From: Herbidospora galbida
GTDB lineage: Bacteria > Actinomycetota > Actinomycetes > Streptosporangiales > Streptosporangiaceae
Reading direction: 5' to 3'
Length of the DNA stretch: 64,000 bases
Assembly (NCBI RefSeq): GCF_005233835.1
Contig: NZ_SZQA01000001.1
Location: 310,001 to 374,000 of the forward strand
Part shown: positions 18,405-26,333 of the stretch, in pieces
How positions within the stretch are numbered: position 1 is the first letter of the stretch
Layout of the letters: every line of letters begins with the position of its first letter
Position numbers and translations under genes: made by a program
The notes under the pieces: generated by a model
What the model saw: only the letters and a program-made list of their open reading frames with translations
What the model was told of the DNA's origin: nothing
Database searches by the model: none

Positions 18405-19046
18405 ATGTCCGCGGTACGCGTACACAACCTCTCGATCTCGCTTGACGGTTTCGCCACCGGCGACGGCCAGGCCCTCGACGCGCCGTTCGGGCACGCCGGG
18501 GAACGGCTGCACGAGTGGATGTTCGCCACCCGGTTCTGGCACGAGATGGGAGGTGGCGGCGACGGCGCCGCGGGCGCCGACCACGTGTTCGCGGCGCGGC
18601 ACGGTCAGGGCATCGGCGCCGAGATCATGGGGGCCGGCAAGTTCGGCCCGCCCGGCTGGCAGGACGACCCGGCCTGGCAGGGCTGGTGGGGGGACACCCC
18701 GCCGTTCCGGACGCCCGTCTTCGTGCTCACTCACCGGCCGAGGCCCTCGATCGAGATGGGCGGCGGCACCACCTACCACTTCCTGGACGCCCCACCCGCC
18801 GAGGCGCTCGAGCGGGCCCGGGAGGCCGCCGGCGGCCTGGACGTGCGCGTCGGCGGCGGGCCCACGGTCGTTCGCGACTTCCTCGCCGAAGGGCTGGTCG
18901 ATCATCTGCACGTGGTGCAGGTGCCGATCCTGCTCGGCCGTGGGGTCCGGCTCTGGGACGGACTGGAGGCGCTGGAGAAGACGTACACGATCGAAGCGGT
19001 GTCGACGCCCTCGGGCGTCACGCACCTGACGTTCACCCGGGTCTAG
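18405..19046 (+). CDS. RibD-C / dihydrofolate-reductase-like reductase
   Basis: The 213-residue protein begins at an ATG seven bases after AAAGGAG. It has the DHFR fold of the RibD C-terminal family: VHNLSISLDGFATG at the start, FVLTHRPRPSIEMGGG in the middle, and VRVGGGPTVVRDFLAEGLVDHLHVVQVPILLGRGVRL as the NADPH-binding and closing strands (read here as a continuous stretch near residues 144-180). Such orphan members probably reduce unknown small carbonyl or pyrimidine compounds with NADPH. A second, divergent member of the family lies at 59384-59980. Confidence 0.85.
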   Translation: MSAVRVHNLSISLDGFATGDGQALDAPFGHAGERLHEWMFATRFWHEMGGGGDGAAGADHVFAARHGQGIGAEIMGAGKFGPPGWQDDPAWQGWWGDTPPFRTPVFVLTHRPRPSIEMGGGTTYHFLDAPPAEALERAREAAGGLDVRVGGGPTVVRDFLAEGLVDHLHVVQVPILLGRGVRLWDGLEALEKTYTIEAVSTPSGVTHLTFTRV

Positions 19047-19234
19047 CCGAACCGGCGGGACTGGCCGTTCGGGTCCTGCTGGGTCGCCGATCCACGCGAT
19101 GTGGTCGTCGGGGGCGGAGCAGGGCAGTGGGGCCCGAGCAGCCGTTCGGCGCGGTGCAGCAGGCTGTGAAGGCGGCGGCCGCCGATCGTGGTGATCTTCT
19201 CGAACAGGAGGTACTTCACCTCGTCGGCGTTCAT
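19043..19234 (-). CDS. Doubtful short ORF
   Basis: A 63-codon frame between convergent and tandem neighbours. Its first half (DEVKYLLFEKITTIGGRRLHSLL) looks protein-like and helical, but the second half is Pro/Thr-rich and non-descript. It could be the remnant of a longer gene. No ribosome binding site is obvious and the last four bases overlap the reductase stop. Confidence 0.2.
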   Translation of the reverse strand: MNADEVKYLLFEKITTIGGRRLHSLLHRAERLLGPHCPAPPPTTTSRGSATQQDPNGQSRRFG

Positions 19235-19248
19235 CGGTGCGGTGGCGG

Positions 19249-19986
19249 TTACTCCGCGACCGCGTCGCGTCTGGCTGCGCTGATCATGTGGGCGCGGCGC
19301 AGCACGTCGATCTGAGCGCGGTTGTAGAGGGCTTCCAGAGCGCGGCCGATGGCGGTTTGGGCCGCTCTGACCTGCCGCGGTGTGGAGGCCTTGAGCTCCA
19401 ACGTGACCGCGTGATCGGCGGACGCGCCGTCCACGATCGGGGCGAGCCGCTCGGCTAGGGACTGCCGCGTGAGGTCGTCGGCGTCCTCGGGGAGGTCGCG
19501 GAACTCCTCGTCGAGTGCCGGATTGGGGCGTGCCTCGAGGGTCCGTTTCACGGCGTCCATCGACTCCTCCGAGAACAGCTGAGCGTAGATCATGAGGAGT
19601 GCGCGGTCGTTGTCGCGCAGGTCCTCCGCCACGCCGCTGAACTCGGTCGGCACGTCCGCCGCCGCGCCCGGCTCGGACAGGGTGGCCAGCGCCCGCCGGA
19701 TGTTCTGGAGCCGCTCCACGGTCGCCTCGAGTTCGGCGTCGACGGTCCGGAAGATCGAGGCGTGGCCTTCGGTGTCCGCGCCCATCGCGGCGATCTGCGC
19801 GAGCGGCACGCCCAACCCCGTCAGTCGCTTGATCTGCAGAAGCCGCGTCAGGTGGCGGACCTCGTAGCGCTTGTAACCGTTGGGTTCGCGGTCAGGCTCG
19901 TCGAGCAGGCCGATCTCGTGGTAGTAGCGCACCGTCTTCACGGTGGTCTCCGCGAGCTCGGCTATCTCACGAGTGCTCCACGTCAT
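19249..19986 (-). CDS. MerR-family transcriptional regulator
   Basis: The 245-residue protein has an N-terminal MerR HTH: STREIAELAETTVKTVRYYHEIGLLDEPDR (about 4-33) with the wing GYKRYEV, then helix LTRLLQIKRLTGLGVPLAQI. A long C-terminal helical domain of about 130 residues, with no metal-binding Cys, is probably a ligand or dimer domain. Its ATG overlaps the stop of the upstream CPBP protease gene in ATGA, so both are one transcription unit and the regulator probably controls that unit. Confidence 0.85.
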   Translation of the reverse strand: MTWSTREIAELAETTVKTVRYYHEIGLLDEPDREPNGYKRYEVRHLTRLLQIKRLTGLGVPLAQIAAMGADTEGHASIFRTVDAELEATVERLQNIRRALATLSEPGAAADVPTEFSGVAEDLRDNDRALLMIYAQLFSEESMDAVKRTLEARPNPALDEEFRDLPEDADDLTRQSLAERLAPIVDGASADHAVTLELKASTPRQVRAAQTAIGRALEALYNRAQIDVLRRAHMISAARRDAVAE

Positions 19987-20897
19987 GCGGCCCCCGCCTT
20001 CCTGTGCCGTTCGCGCAGCCAGACGAGGACGACCATGCCGACGTTGCCGGCGACGAGGATCAGCAGGGACGCGTCGCCGGTGTCGGTGGACCGGTCGAGA
20101 GGGAACGCCTCTCCGTCCGCCATCAGCGTGTTGACGGTCGTCGCCAGGACGTTGTTGGCGACGTGGAAGGCGATCGGCGCCTCAAGGCCCCGGCTGATGA
20201 TCGCCATCAGCCCGGTGCAGACGCCGAACACGGCGTAGTAGCCGAACAGCCACGGGTCGGTCGAGCCGTGCATCACGGCGAAGGCCAGGCTGGAGACCAC
20301 GAGCCCGACGACCAGGGCCGGGCGAACCGCGCGCACCCACGACGCGGCGGCGGGCAGGGCGGCGCTCCGGAACATCAGCTCCTCCCCGGCGGCCTGTATC
20401 GGAGTGGTCGAGAAGGTGAGGATCAGTATGGCGATCGTCGTGGCGCTCACGCCGAAGGCGGTCCAGCCCGGAGCCTCGGGCGCGACCAGGGCCACGACCC
20501 CGATCCCGGCGCCCGCCAGCAGCGTCGCGCCGAGAAGGTACTCCGTCAGACGACGCCCGTCGAACGCTCGCGGAAAGCTGATCAGACTGCGCCACGGCAC
20601 CCTCGCCGTCCACACCAGGAGCCCGATCGCCAGCAGACCCGCCGCGCCCACGCTCAGGTTGACGGCCAGGAACTTCAGCGGCGTGAAGGTGGCCGCCAAC
20701 GGGTCGTCGCTGCCCTCGATGACGCCGACGAGCTGGTAGAACACGACCTGCATGACGATCATCGCCAGCGACGGCACGATGATCACCACGAGCGCCTTCC
20801 ACCAGCTCATGCGCAGGTGCGCGCCGAACGGCCGGAGACGCTCCCGCGTCAGGGGACTCGTCGCCTCTCGGTGATCGGCGGGGCCTGTTGCCTCCAT
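19983..20897 (-). CDS. CPBP-family intramembrane metalloprotease
   Basis: The 304-residue membrane protein starts at the ATG behind GAGAGGACC; an in-frame upstream ATG at 20966 is less likely. About eight transmembrane segments. The Abi/CPBP signatures are present: EELMFRSAAL (EExxxR glutamates and Arg), then FAVMHG, then FHVANN with the last metal-ligand His. In eukaryotes the family cleaves prenylated CaaX proteins; bacterial members act in bacteriocin immunity or unknown membrane proteolysis. It is translationally coupled to the MerR gene downstream. Confidence 0.85.
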   Translation of the reverse strand: MEATGPADHREATSPLTRERLRPFGAHLRMSWWKALVVIIVPSLAMIVMQVVFYQLVGVIEGSDDPLAATFTPLKFLAVNLSVGAAGLLAIGLLVWTARVPWRSLISFPRAFDGRRLTEYLLGATLLAGAGIGVVALVAPEAPGWTAFGVSATTIAILILTFSTTPIQAAGEELMFRSAALPAAASWVRAVRPALVVGLVVSSLAFAVMHGSTDPWLFGYYAVFGVCTGLMAIISRGLEAPIAFHVANNVLATTVNTLMADGEAFPLDRSTDTGDASLLILVAGNVGMVVLVWLRERHRKAGAA

Positions 20898-20989
20898 GGG
20901 GAAGGTCCTCTCAAGTTCGAATCGGTCGATGCGCTCAAGAGCGAACACCATGCCCTGGGGGCACACTCAAGTCGTCCACGATGCCCGCG

Positions 20990-21122
20990 TCGAAGGCGTC
21001 GTACATCTCCTCTTCCAGCCTGCGGCATACCAGGTGATGCGGACGACGTCGTGGAACGTGGCTCCGGCCGCGTCCAGCGCTTTGGCGACGTTGCGGTAGA
21101 CCTGGGCGACCTGCCCGGCGCC
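20990..21122 (-). pseudogene. RidA (YjgF/YER057c)-family fragment
   Basis: Reading leftwards from about 21122, the frame gives GQVAQVYRNVAKALDAAGAT then FHDVVRITWYA, the middle of a RidA deaminase. After a frameshift an adjacent frame continues with EEEMYDAFDAGIVDD. The N-terminal third is missing, replaced at the right-hand end by an HxlR fragment on the other strand. Not functional. Confidence 0.55.
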
Positions 21123-21300
21123 GACTCCCTGGCGCGGGAGATCTTCCCGGACGTCGCCGACAAGTGGGCCCTGCTGATCATCGAGACCCTCGGCGAGCGC
21201 ACCCTCCGCTTCAGCGAACTGCGCGACGAGGTCGAGGGCATCAGCCACAAGATGCTGACCCAGAACCTGCGCATGCTGGAGCGCAACGGCCTGGCCGTGC
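21123..21300 (+). pseudogene. HxlR-family regulator fragment
   Basis: The frame reads DSLAREIFPDVADKWALLII then ETLGERTLRFSELRDEV and a helix KMLTQNLRMLERNGL, the winged-helix core of an HxlR regulator. The start and the expected YxLT wing and C-terminus are missing. It abuts the RidA fragment head to head, so a divergent regulator/target pair has lost the intergenic region and both gene starts. Confidence 0.6.
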
Positions 21301-21405
21301 CGGCGGCTCAATCGGGCGTCGACGTGCCTTCGGCCAGGGACCAGACCATCGGCTCAGCCTGCTGACGGGCGTTCCGAGTCTCGTCGTGCCGGGGCTGTGG
21401 AGGGT

Positions 21406-21825
21406 TCAACGCGTCAGCGCGTTGTGCAGGGCGGCGAGACCATCGCGGTAGATGGTCGTGAACAGGGCGACCACGTCGCTTTCGCTCACTCCCGTCGGGG
21501 TGAAGCATCCGGACCACAGCACCTCAGCGGCGTCCTCACGCCCCGGCACCGGATAGACCCGCAGGGTCGAGACGTAGCCGGTCGCGGGAAAGGGCCCTTC
21601 GACTATGGCGTAGGTGTAATAGCGCTCGGCCTCACTGAAGGCCGTCAGCCGCTCGACGATCACCCCACCGTCCGGGTTCACCAGCCGACGCACACGGCCG
21701 CCTTCGAGCATGGTGCTCTCGGGAATGTAGGGAAGCCAGTCGGGCAGGGCGTGGAACCCGCCGATGAGCTCCCAGACCTGCTCCGGGGAGGCGGGCAGGA
21801 CGCGGCTGACCGAGGTCGATGCCAT
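21406..21825 (-). CDS. SRPBCC (START-like) family protein
   Basis: The 139-residue protein starts at an ATG after AGGAGA. It has the Bet-v1/PYR-like small-molecule binding fold: SRVLPASPEQVWELIGGFHALPDW at the start (a typical polyketide-cyclase-2 opening), GGRVRRLVNPDGG, YYTYAIVEGP and the long C-terminal helix ESDVVALFTTIYRDGLAAL. Such proteins bind hydrophobic ligands or act as cyclases; the ligand is unknown. It lies 40 bases downstream of the aldo/keto reductase pseudogene on the same strand and was probably its operon partner. Confidence 0.85.
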   Translation of the reverse strand: MASTSVSRVLPASPEQVWELIGGFHALPDWLPYIPESTMLEGGRVRRLVNPDGGVIVERLTAFSEAERYYTYAIVEGPFPATGYVSTLRVYPVPGREDAAEVLWSGCFTPTGVSESDVVALFTTIYRDGLAALHNALTR

Positions 21826-21865
21826 GGTCGTTCTCCTGATGGTCGTGGCGGTGCGGGTGGTCGGG

Positions 21866-22875
21866 TCAAGCGCCGTCGGGGAGAGGCGCGGCGGGGCTGA
21901 CCAGGCCGGAAGCGCGTAGCTCCTGCCAGAACGCGGCCGGGACGGTCTCGTCCACGGCGGCGATGTCCTCGGCGATCCGGCTGGGCCGGGTGGCGCCGGG
22001 GATGACGGCGGCGGCCACCGGGTGGGCGAGGGAGAACTGCAGTCCGGCCGCCTTGATGCCGACGCCGTGCCGCCCGGCGAGGGCCTTGAGCTTCTCGACG
22101 CGCGCGAGGATCTCCGGTGCCGCCTGCCGGTACTCGAAGTGGGTGCCTCCGACCAGGACGCCGGAGTTGTAGGGCCCGCCGACGACCATGCCGACGTTCT
22201 GCTCCTGGGCCATGGGCAGCAGCCGCTGCAGGGCGTGCTCATGGTCGAGGATCGTGTAGCGGCCGGCGAGCAGGAAGCCATCGGGCTGGGGCTCGTCCAG
22301 GGCCAACGTCAGTTCAATCGGTTCGGTACGGTTGACACCCAGCCCCCAGGCCTTGATCACGCCTTCGTCGCGCAGCCGGGACAGCGTCCGGAAGGCGCCG
22401 GTGCGGGCCTCCTCGAACTTCTGCAGCCACTGGTCGCCGTTGAAGTCCTGGGCGATGTCGTGGACCCAGACGATGTCCAGCCGGTCGACGCCCAGACGTT
22501 CGAGGCTGTCCTCGATCGAACGCTCGGTGGCCGCGGCGGTCCACTCGTTGATCATCCGGTTCGGGCGGCCGTGCTCGAACAGTCCGCCCTTGTCCCCGAG
22601 CTCGCGGGTGCCGACCTGCACCTCGTCGAGGATGACCCGGCCACCTTGGTCGACAGGACGAAGGAATCGCGGGGCTTGGTGGCCAGCAGGGTGCCGAGCC
22701 GGGCTTCGGCCAGCCCGGCCCCGTAGAACGGGGCGGTGTCGTAGTAGCGGGTGCCTTGCTCCCAGGCGGCCTCCAAGGTGGCGTGGACCTCTTCCTCCGG
22801 GATGGCGCGGAACATGTTGCCGAGGGGAGCCGTCCCGAACCCTCGCCGGCCGGGAAGGATCGCAGTCAGCGACAT
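21866..22875 (-). pseudogene. Aldo/keto reductase with a one-base frameshift
   Basis: The 5' part (22875 to about 22640) encodes an intact start: MSLTAILPGRRGFGTAPLGN, then YYDTAPFYGAGLAEARLG with the active-site Asp and Tyr and SFVLSTKVAG. At about 22640 the frame is lost; the rest continues in another frame (RVILDEVQVG, then SLERLGVDRLDIVWVHD and GVIKAWGLGVN, to PGATRP). Insertion of one base restores a normal protein of about 335 residues, most like D-threo-aldose 1-dehydrogenase/fucose dehydrogenase. It is either a fresh pseudogene or a sequencing error in a G run. Confidence 0.8.
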
Positions 22876-23380
22876 GACATCTCTTCTTTCACCGTGCTGG
22901 CACCGGGCCAGGCCCTTGGACGACGGCGCACCTGGAGTCCTGCGGCGCTGACTCGCCTCTCCCCTGTGTCGCGCGCCACCTCAGCGGTAGCGCCGGTCAG
23001 TCCCGCTGAGCCGTCTGGAACCAAATTCCCCGCTGGTGGGAGGCCGCCACTCCGCGTTGGGCAAAGATGGCGGTCTCAACTGATCAACACATCGCCCTAG
23101 GGACCGGCCGTGCCGGTACTCAGTGTCGATCTCTCCGCGTTCTACAAGAGTGAATCGCCGGCGTGACAACGCCATGCGCGATGTCTGACCGCTCGGGGGG
23201 TCGCACGAGTCCCCCGGTGTGGAGTGTGCATCGGATGACAGTCGGGTGGCCGCGTTCGAAAGTGGGGTGCGGTCCACGTCGATCCGTCGCGATCACTCGC
23301 CCAGGCCACGCTGCTCTGAGCGGATCTGCCGCAGGCGGATCGGGTCGATATCGCACCGGGCGGCCTCACATGATGGACGC
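22876..23380. other. Intergenic stretch with possible transposase trace
   Basis: About 500 bases between the aldo/keto reductase and clpP-like genes. On the minus strand, 23175 to about 23050 reads MALSRRRFTLVERGEIDTEY then RHGRS, reminiscent of an IS30-type transposase N-terminus, but the match is short. The right end holds a probable operator at 23323-23341. Nothing else is supported. Confidence 0.4.
23323..23341. promoter_or_regulatory. Candidate ClgR/PopR-type operator before the clpP pair
   Basis: A 19-base interrupted palindrome, GATC-T-GCC-GCA-GGC-G-GATC, centred 49 bases before the first clpP-like start. Symmetric positions fit binding by an HTH dimer, and the convergent gene after the pair encodes a ClgR/PopR-like regulator. 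Linking the two is inference. Confidence 0.45.
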
Positions 23381-24007
23381 ATGAGCGATGAATCGAAAGC
23401 CCCTTTGTTCGACGTGCATGTGCGGCGTCGGCTTTACGAACAGCGAACGCTCGTTCTCGACGGGCCTCTCGACGACGACAACGGCACCCTTCTCACCACC
23501 CAGCTGATAACCCTCGCCACGCAGGATCCCTCGGCCGACATCGCATTGTGGATCCATTCCCCGGGTGGTTCCGTTCCGTCGATGCTGGCGATCCGTGACG
23601 TCATGCGGCTCATTCCGTGTGATGTGTCGACGCTGGTGCTGGGCATCGCCTACAGCGCGGGCCAGTTCCTGCTCTCCTCGGGCACCCGGGGCAAGCGCCG
23701 CGCCCTGCCCCATGCGCGGGTGCTGATGCACCAGGGATCGGCCGGGATCGGCGGCACCGCTGTCGACATCGAACTGCAGGCCAGCGACCTGCGCCACACC
23801 CGCGACACGGTGCTCGGCCTCATCGCCGAAGACACCGGCCAGCCCGTGGAGCGCATCTTCGACGACTCCCTGCACGACCGCTGGTATACGGCGCAGGAGG
23901 CGCTCGACTACGGCTTCATCGATTCGATCGTCAGCGATTTCGGCGAGATCGCGCCGCTCTCCCACCATCGACTCGGTTTCGGCGTCACCGCAGGAGCAGC
24001 CCGATGA
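23381..24007 (+). CDS. ClpP-like serine protease subunit, catalytically complete
   Basis: The 208-residue protein starts at ATG 23381; the frame upstream does not look coding. It has the ClpP fold with the catalytic triad in place: Ser92 (GIAYSAGQFLL), His117 (ARVLMHQG) and Asp166 (LHDRW), plus the oxyanion loop HSPGGS (59-64). The family forms double heptameric chambers fed by Clp ATPases and degrades unfolded or tagged proteins in the cytoplasm. Its stop overlaps the next clpP-like start in ATGA. The arrangement matches the alternative ClpP3/ClpP4 pair of actinomycetes rather than the housekeeping ClpP1/P2; no clpX or tig is adjacent. Confidence 0.88.
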   Translation: MSDESKAPLFDVHVRRRLYEQRTLVLDGPLDDDNGTLLTTQLITLATQDPSADIALWIHSPGGSVPSMLAIRDVMRLIPCDVSTLVLGIAYSAGQFLLSSGTRGKRRALPHARVLMHQGSAGIGGTAVDIELQASDLRHTRDTVLGLIAEDTGQPVERIFDDSLHDRWYTAQEALDYGFIDSIVSDFGEIAPLSHHRLGFGVTAGAAR

Positions 24008-24600
24008 GCACCTATACGATCCCCAACGTCATTGCCCGCAATTCGCGTGGCGAGCGCGTTCTCGACGTCTATTCGCATTTGCTCACCGAGCGAATCGTCT
24101 ATTTGGGCACGGCGATCGACGCGGGCGTCGCGAACGCGCTCATCGCGCAGATGATTTTCCTGGAGTCCGACAACCCCGACGCCGACATCCAGTTCTACAT
24201 CAACTGCGAGGGCGGCGACCCGAGCGCGATGCTCGCGATCTACGACACGATGCGCTACATCCGCCCGAAGGTCGCCACGACCTGCGTCGGCCAGGCCATC
24301 GCGGTGGGCGCGGTGCTCCTCGCGGCGGGCGCCGAGGGGAAGCGGGCCGCTCTGCCGCACGCACGGGTGGTCCTGCACCAGCCGGCCGCCCAGGGGCGCG
24401 GCGCGATCCCCGACCTCATCCTGCAGGCCGACGAGGTCGTGCGCGTCCGGGCCGACATCGAGCGCATCCTGTCGCGTCACACGGGCCAGACCGTCGAGAC
24501 GCTGCGCGCCGACACCGACCGCGACCGGGTGTTCACCGCGACGGCGGCGATGGAATACGGGCTCCTCGACCAGATCATCGAGGAGCACTCACGCACCTGA
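24004..24600 (+). CDS. ClpP-like subunit lacking the catalytic serine (ClpR-like)
   Basis: The 198-residue ClpP-family protein is translationally coupled to the preceding one. The nucleophile motif, normally GQAASMGA, reads GQAIAVGA, so Ala100 replaces Ser. The oxyanion loop is also altered (NCEGGD instead of NSPGGS). His125 (VVLHQP) and Asp174 (DRDRVF) are kept. It should be unable to cleave peptides and probably assembles as a structural or regulatory ring with the active partner, as ClpR subunits do in cyanobacteria and plastids. Other fold elements (AIYDTMRYIRP, EYGLLDQII) are intact and there is no sign of decay. Confidence 0.85.
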   Translation: MSTYTIPNVIARNSRGERVLDVYSHLLTERIVYLGTAIDAGVANALIAQMIFLESDNPDADIQFYINCEGGDPSAMLAIYDTMRYIRPKVATTCVGQAIAVGAVLLAAGAEGKRAALPHARVVLHQPAAQGRGAIPDLILQADEVVRVRADIERILSRHTGQTVETLRADTDRDRVFTATAAMEYGLLDQIIEEHSRT

Positions 24601-24642
24601 TCCCAAAGAGCTCTCTGCGAAGTCCAGGGCTGGCGGGTCACG

Positions 24643-25014
24643 CTAGGCAGCCAGCAGTGTGGCCCCCGCCGCCGGGCCGCCCGGGGCTGCTCGGAGGTCC
24701 TGTGCCGCCCGCGAGCTCTGTGCCCCCCGCAGGATCTCGGTCACGGAGGAGGTCAGCTCGACCAAGGTGACCTCAAGCGCCCCGGCGACCGCGGCGATCA
24801 TCTCGCTCGACGGCTCTTTGACGCCCCGTTCCATCTCGGAGAGGTACTGCGGCGAGACCCCGGCGCGCTGCGCCGTCTCGGCCAGCTTCTCACCACGCTC
24901 GTGGCGGATCCCCCGCAGGCACTCACCGAGCGCCTCCCGCCACAGCGGCTCACGCGCGGGCTCCGGCTCGCTTCGATCGCTCACCCGCCGCAGCGGCGTA
25001 ACAGAGGAGGCCAT
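24643..25014 (-). CDS. ClgR/PopR-like HTH regulator with C-terminal Leu-Ala-Ala
   Basis: The 123-residue protein has an XRE-type HTH (about 28-85): LGECLRGIRHERGEKLAETA, then AGVSPQYLSEMERGVKEPSS, closely matching the ClgR/PopR class that activates clp genes in actinomycetes. The C-terminus ends TLLAA. In Streptomyces, PopR is known to be degraded by ClpP through C-terminal alanines, so this tail probably makes the regulator a Clp substrate. It is convergent with the clpP pair (42 bases between stops), the context expected for the regulator of an alternative ClpP system. Confidence 0.8.
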   Translation of the reverse strand: MASSVTPLRRVSDRSEPEPAREPLWREALGECLRGIRHERGEKLAETAQRAGVSPQYLSEMERGVKEPSSEMIAAVAGALEVTLVELTSSVTEILRGAQSSRAAQDLRAAPGGPAAGATLLAA

Positions 25015-25215
25015 GCCTCACCATAAACAGCCCCCGCGCCGCCGTCGCGGCACCTTCGCCCACAGCACAAACAGAACTCCCGCCGCCTGGCCGCATATCG
25101 CCGAGGCTGCCTCGGTCAGGCAGGATCCGGAGGAGGTGCAGGGGCAGCCCCTCCGCAGTGCCGCCCATGCATATGTTCCTCAGCCGCTCATGAGCGCCGG
25201 CCGTCGATCAGTTTC

Positions 25216-25479
25216 ACGATCCCGTCAGGCGACCGCTGCACCCCGAACTCTCATCGCAGCGGAGTAGACGACCGCTGGTAGGCCGGGATCCGGTGCGGTT
25301 GCAACACCGTGATCCGTCTGGCGACCACTCCAGCTCGAGTTGCGTTGCAGCGGATTGGACGACCGATGGCAGGCCGGGATTCGGTGCAATTGCAACACCG
25401 CGATCTCGTCCGGCGACCGCTCCAGCGTTGCAAAGGAGTAGACGATCCCCTGCAACCCGGGATCGGGTGCGGTTACAAC
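25216..25479. repeat. Degenerate tandem repeat array, unit about 83-91 bases
   Basis: Units begin at 25256 (GCAGCGGAGTAGACGACC), 25347 (GCAGCGGATTGGACGACC) and 25430 (GCAAAGGAGTAGACGATC, partial), preceded by a tail fragment from 25216. Each contains CCGGGAT, GGTGC and TTGCAAC-like elements, then a GATC..GTC..GGCGACC segment. Unit lengths (91 and 83) are not multiples of three and the copies differ by an eight-base indel, so the array is not coding. Its last copy runs into the stop of the secreted-protein gene at 25473. Confidence 0.7.
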
Positions 25480-26240
25480 GTCTTGGTGGTCACCAGGTTC
25501 GCGGCCGGTGCCTTGATCGAGCTCTTGCCGCCCCAGCCCTTGTAACGGGTCTCGGTCTCGAACGTCCGGCCCTCCCAGCTGGGGCTGTCCCAGATACCGG
25601 TGGCCGGGAACGACGTCGCGAGCTTCTGCGGCAGGCCGTTGCCGCCTACGGTCAGCTTGTACGTCAGCACGGTCTTGTCCCACCGGATGGGCAGGGACGC
25701 CTTGAACCAGGGCGAGACCTTGGCCAGTCGGCCGAAAGTGATCGTGCCGGAGTAGGTGGCGCCCGACCGCTTGCCGGCCTTGACCAGCGCCGCGAGGGTG
25801 GCCGGCTCGGCGACGTTCACGACCTGGCTGAACCAGCCGTTGGAGTCACCCGTCATGCCGTTCTTCGCCTGCTTGAACCAGCGCGTGCCCTCGGGCAGTT
25901 TGCCCTTGTACTCGCCGCCGGAACTGTAGACGACGGTGCCGATCCGGATCGTCCGGCCGTTGTTGTGGGAGTCGCCGAACGCGCCCTTCTCCCACGTGGC
26001 GGTGATGTCGGAGGCGGCGATCTTGCCTCGGCCGAACATGAGCGACCCGGTGCGCCGCTGCACGGTGACGCCGCCGTCGTCCCTGGTCACGATGTCGGTG
26101 ACATCGGTGAACTTGACGCCCTTGCCGGGAGTGAGCACGGCCCGGACTGCCTTGACCGGGTCCTTGGGGGCGGCGGCCTGCGCAGGGGTGGCGACGAGCA
26201 CGAGCGCGGCGGCGGAGACGGCGGAGATCATTAATCGCAT
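25473..26240 (-). CDS. Secreted protein of a three-member family (paralogue A)
   Basis: The 255-residue protein has a signal peptide (about 1-23, ending in TPAQAAA) and no lipobox. The mature part carries YSSGGEYKGKLPEGTRWFKQ, a strand with VVNVAEPATLAALVKAGK, YSGTITFGRLAKVSPWF and a C-terminal TRYKGWGGKSSIKAP. The same order of motifs recurs at 60511-61491 and 63531-64000. The repeated beta-strands and the LPxG-W-K pattern recall the LppX/LprG half-barrel of mycobacterial lipid-binding proteins, but that is a guess. The 3' end coincides with the last unit of the tandem repeat array. Confidence 0.75.
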   Translation of the reverse strand: MRLMISAVSAAALVLVATPAQAAAPKDPVKAVRAVLTPGKGVKFTDVTDIVTRDDGGVTVQRRTGSLMFGRGKIAASDITATWEKGAFGDSHNNGRTIRIGTVVYSSGGEYKGKLPEGTRWFKQAKNGMTGDSNGWFSQVVNVAEPATLAALVKAGKRSGATYSGTITFGRLAKVSPWFKASLPIRWDKTVLTYKLTVGGNGLPQKLATSFPATGIWDSPSWEGRTFETETRYKGWGGKSSIKAPAANLVTTKTL

Positions 26241-26333
26241 CGGCCGATCTTGGCATGAGGTGATCTGTTTGTGGTGTTCTCTGACAAGCTGCCAAGAACG
26301 CGGTCGATGGGCGTGGGACGTACCGTCGGTGGC

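Noticed and set aside
23050-23175. IS30-type transposase gene
   Set aside because: Only about 25 residues resemble the N-terminus, with no catalytic domain or inverted repeats; noted as a possible trace only.
24004-24600. Second clpP-like gene as a pseudogene
   Set aside because: Despite loss of the catalytic Ser, the reading frame, start overlap and remaining fold are intact, as expected for a structural ClpR-like subunit.
25216-25479. Possible CRISPR array
   Set aside because: Whole units of 83-91 bases are similar and no constant repeat of 28-37 bases alternates with unrelated spacers; no cas genes are present.
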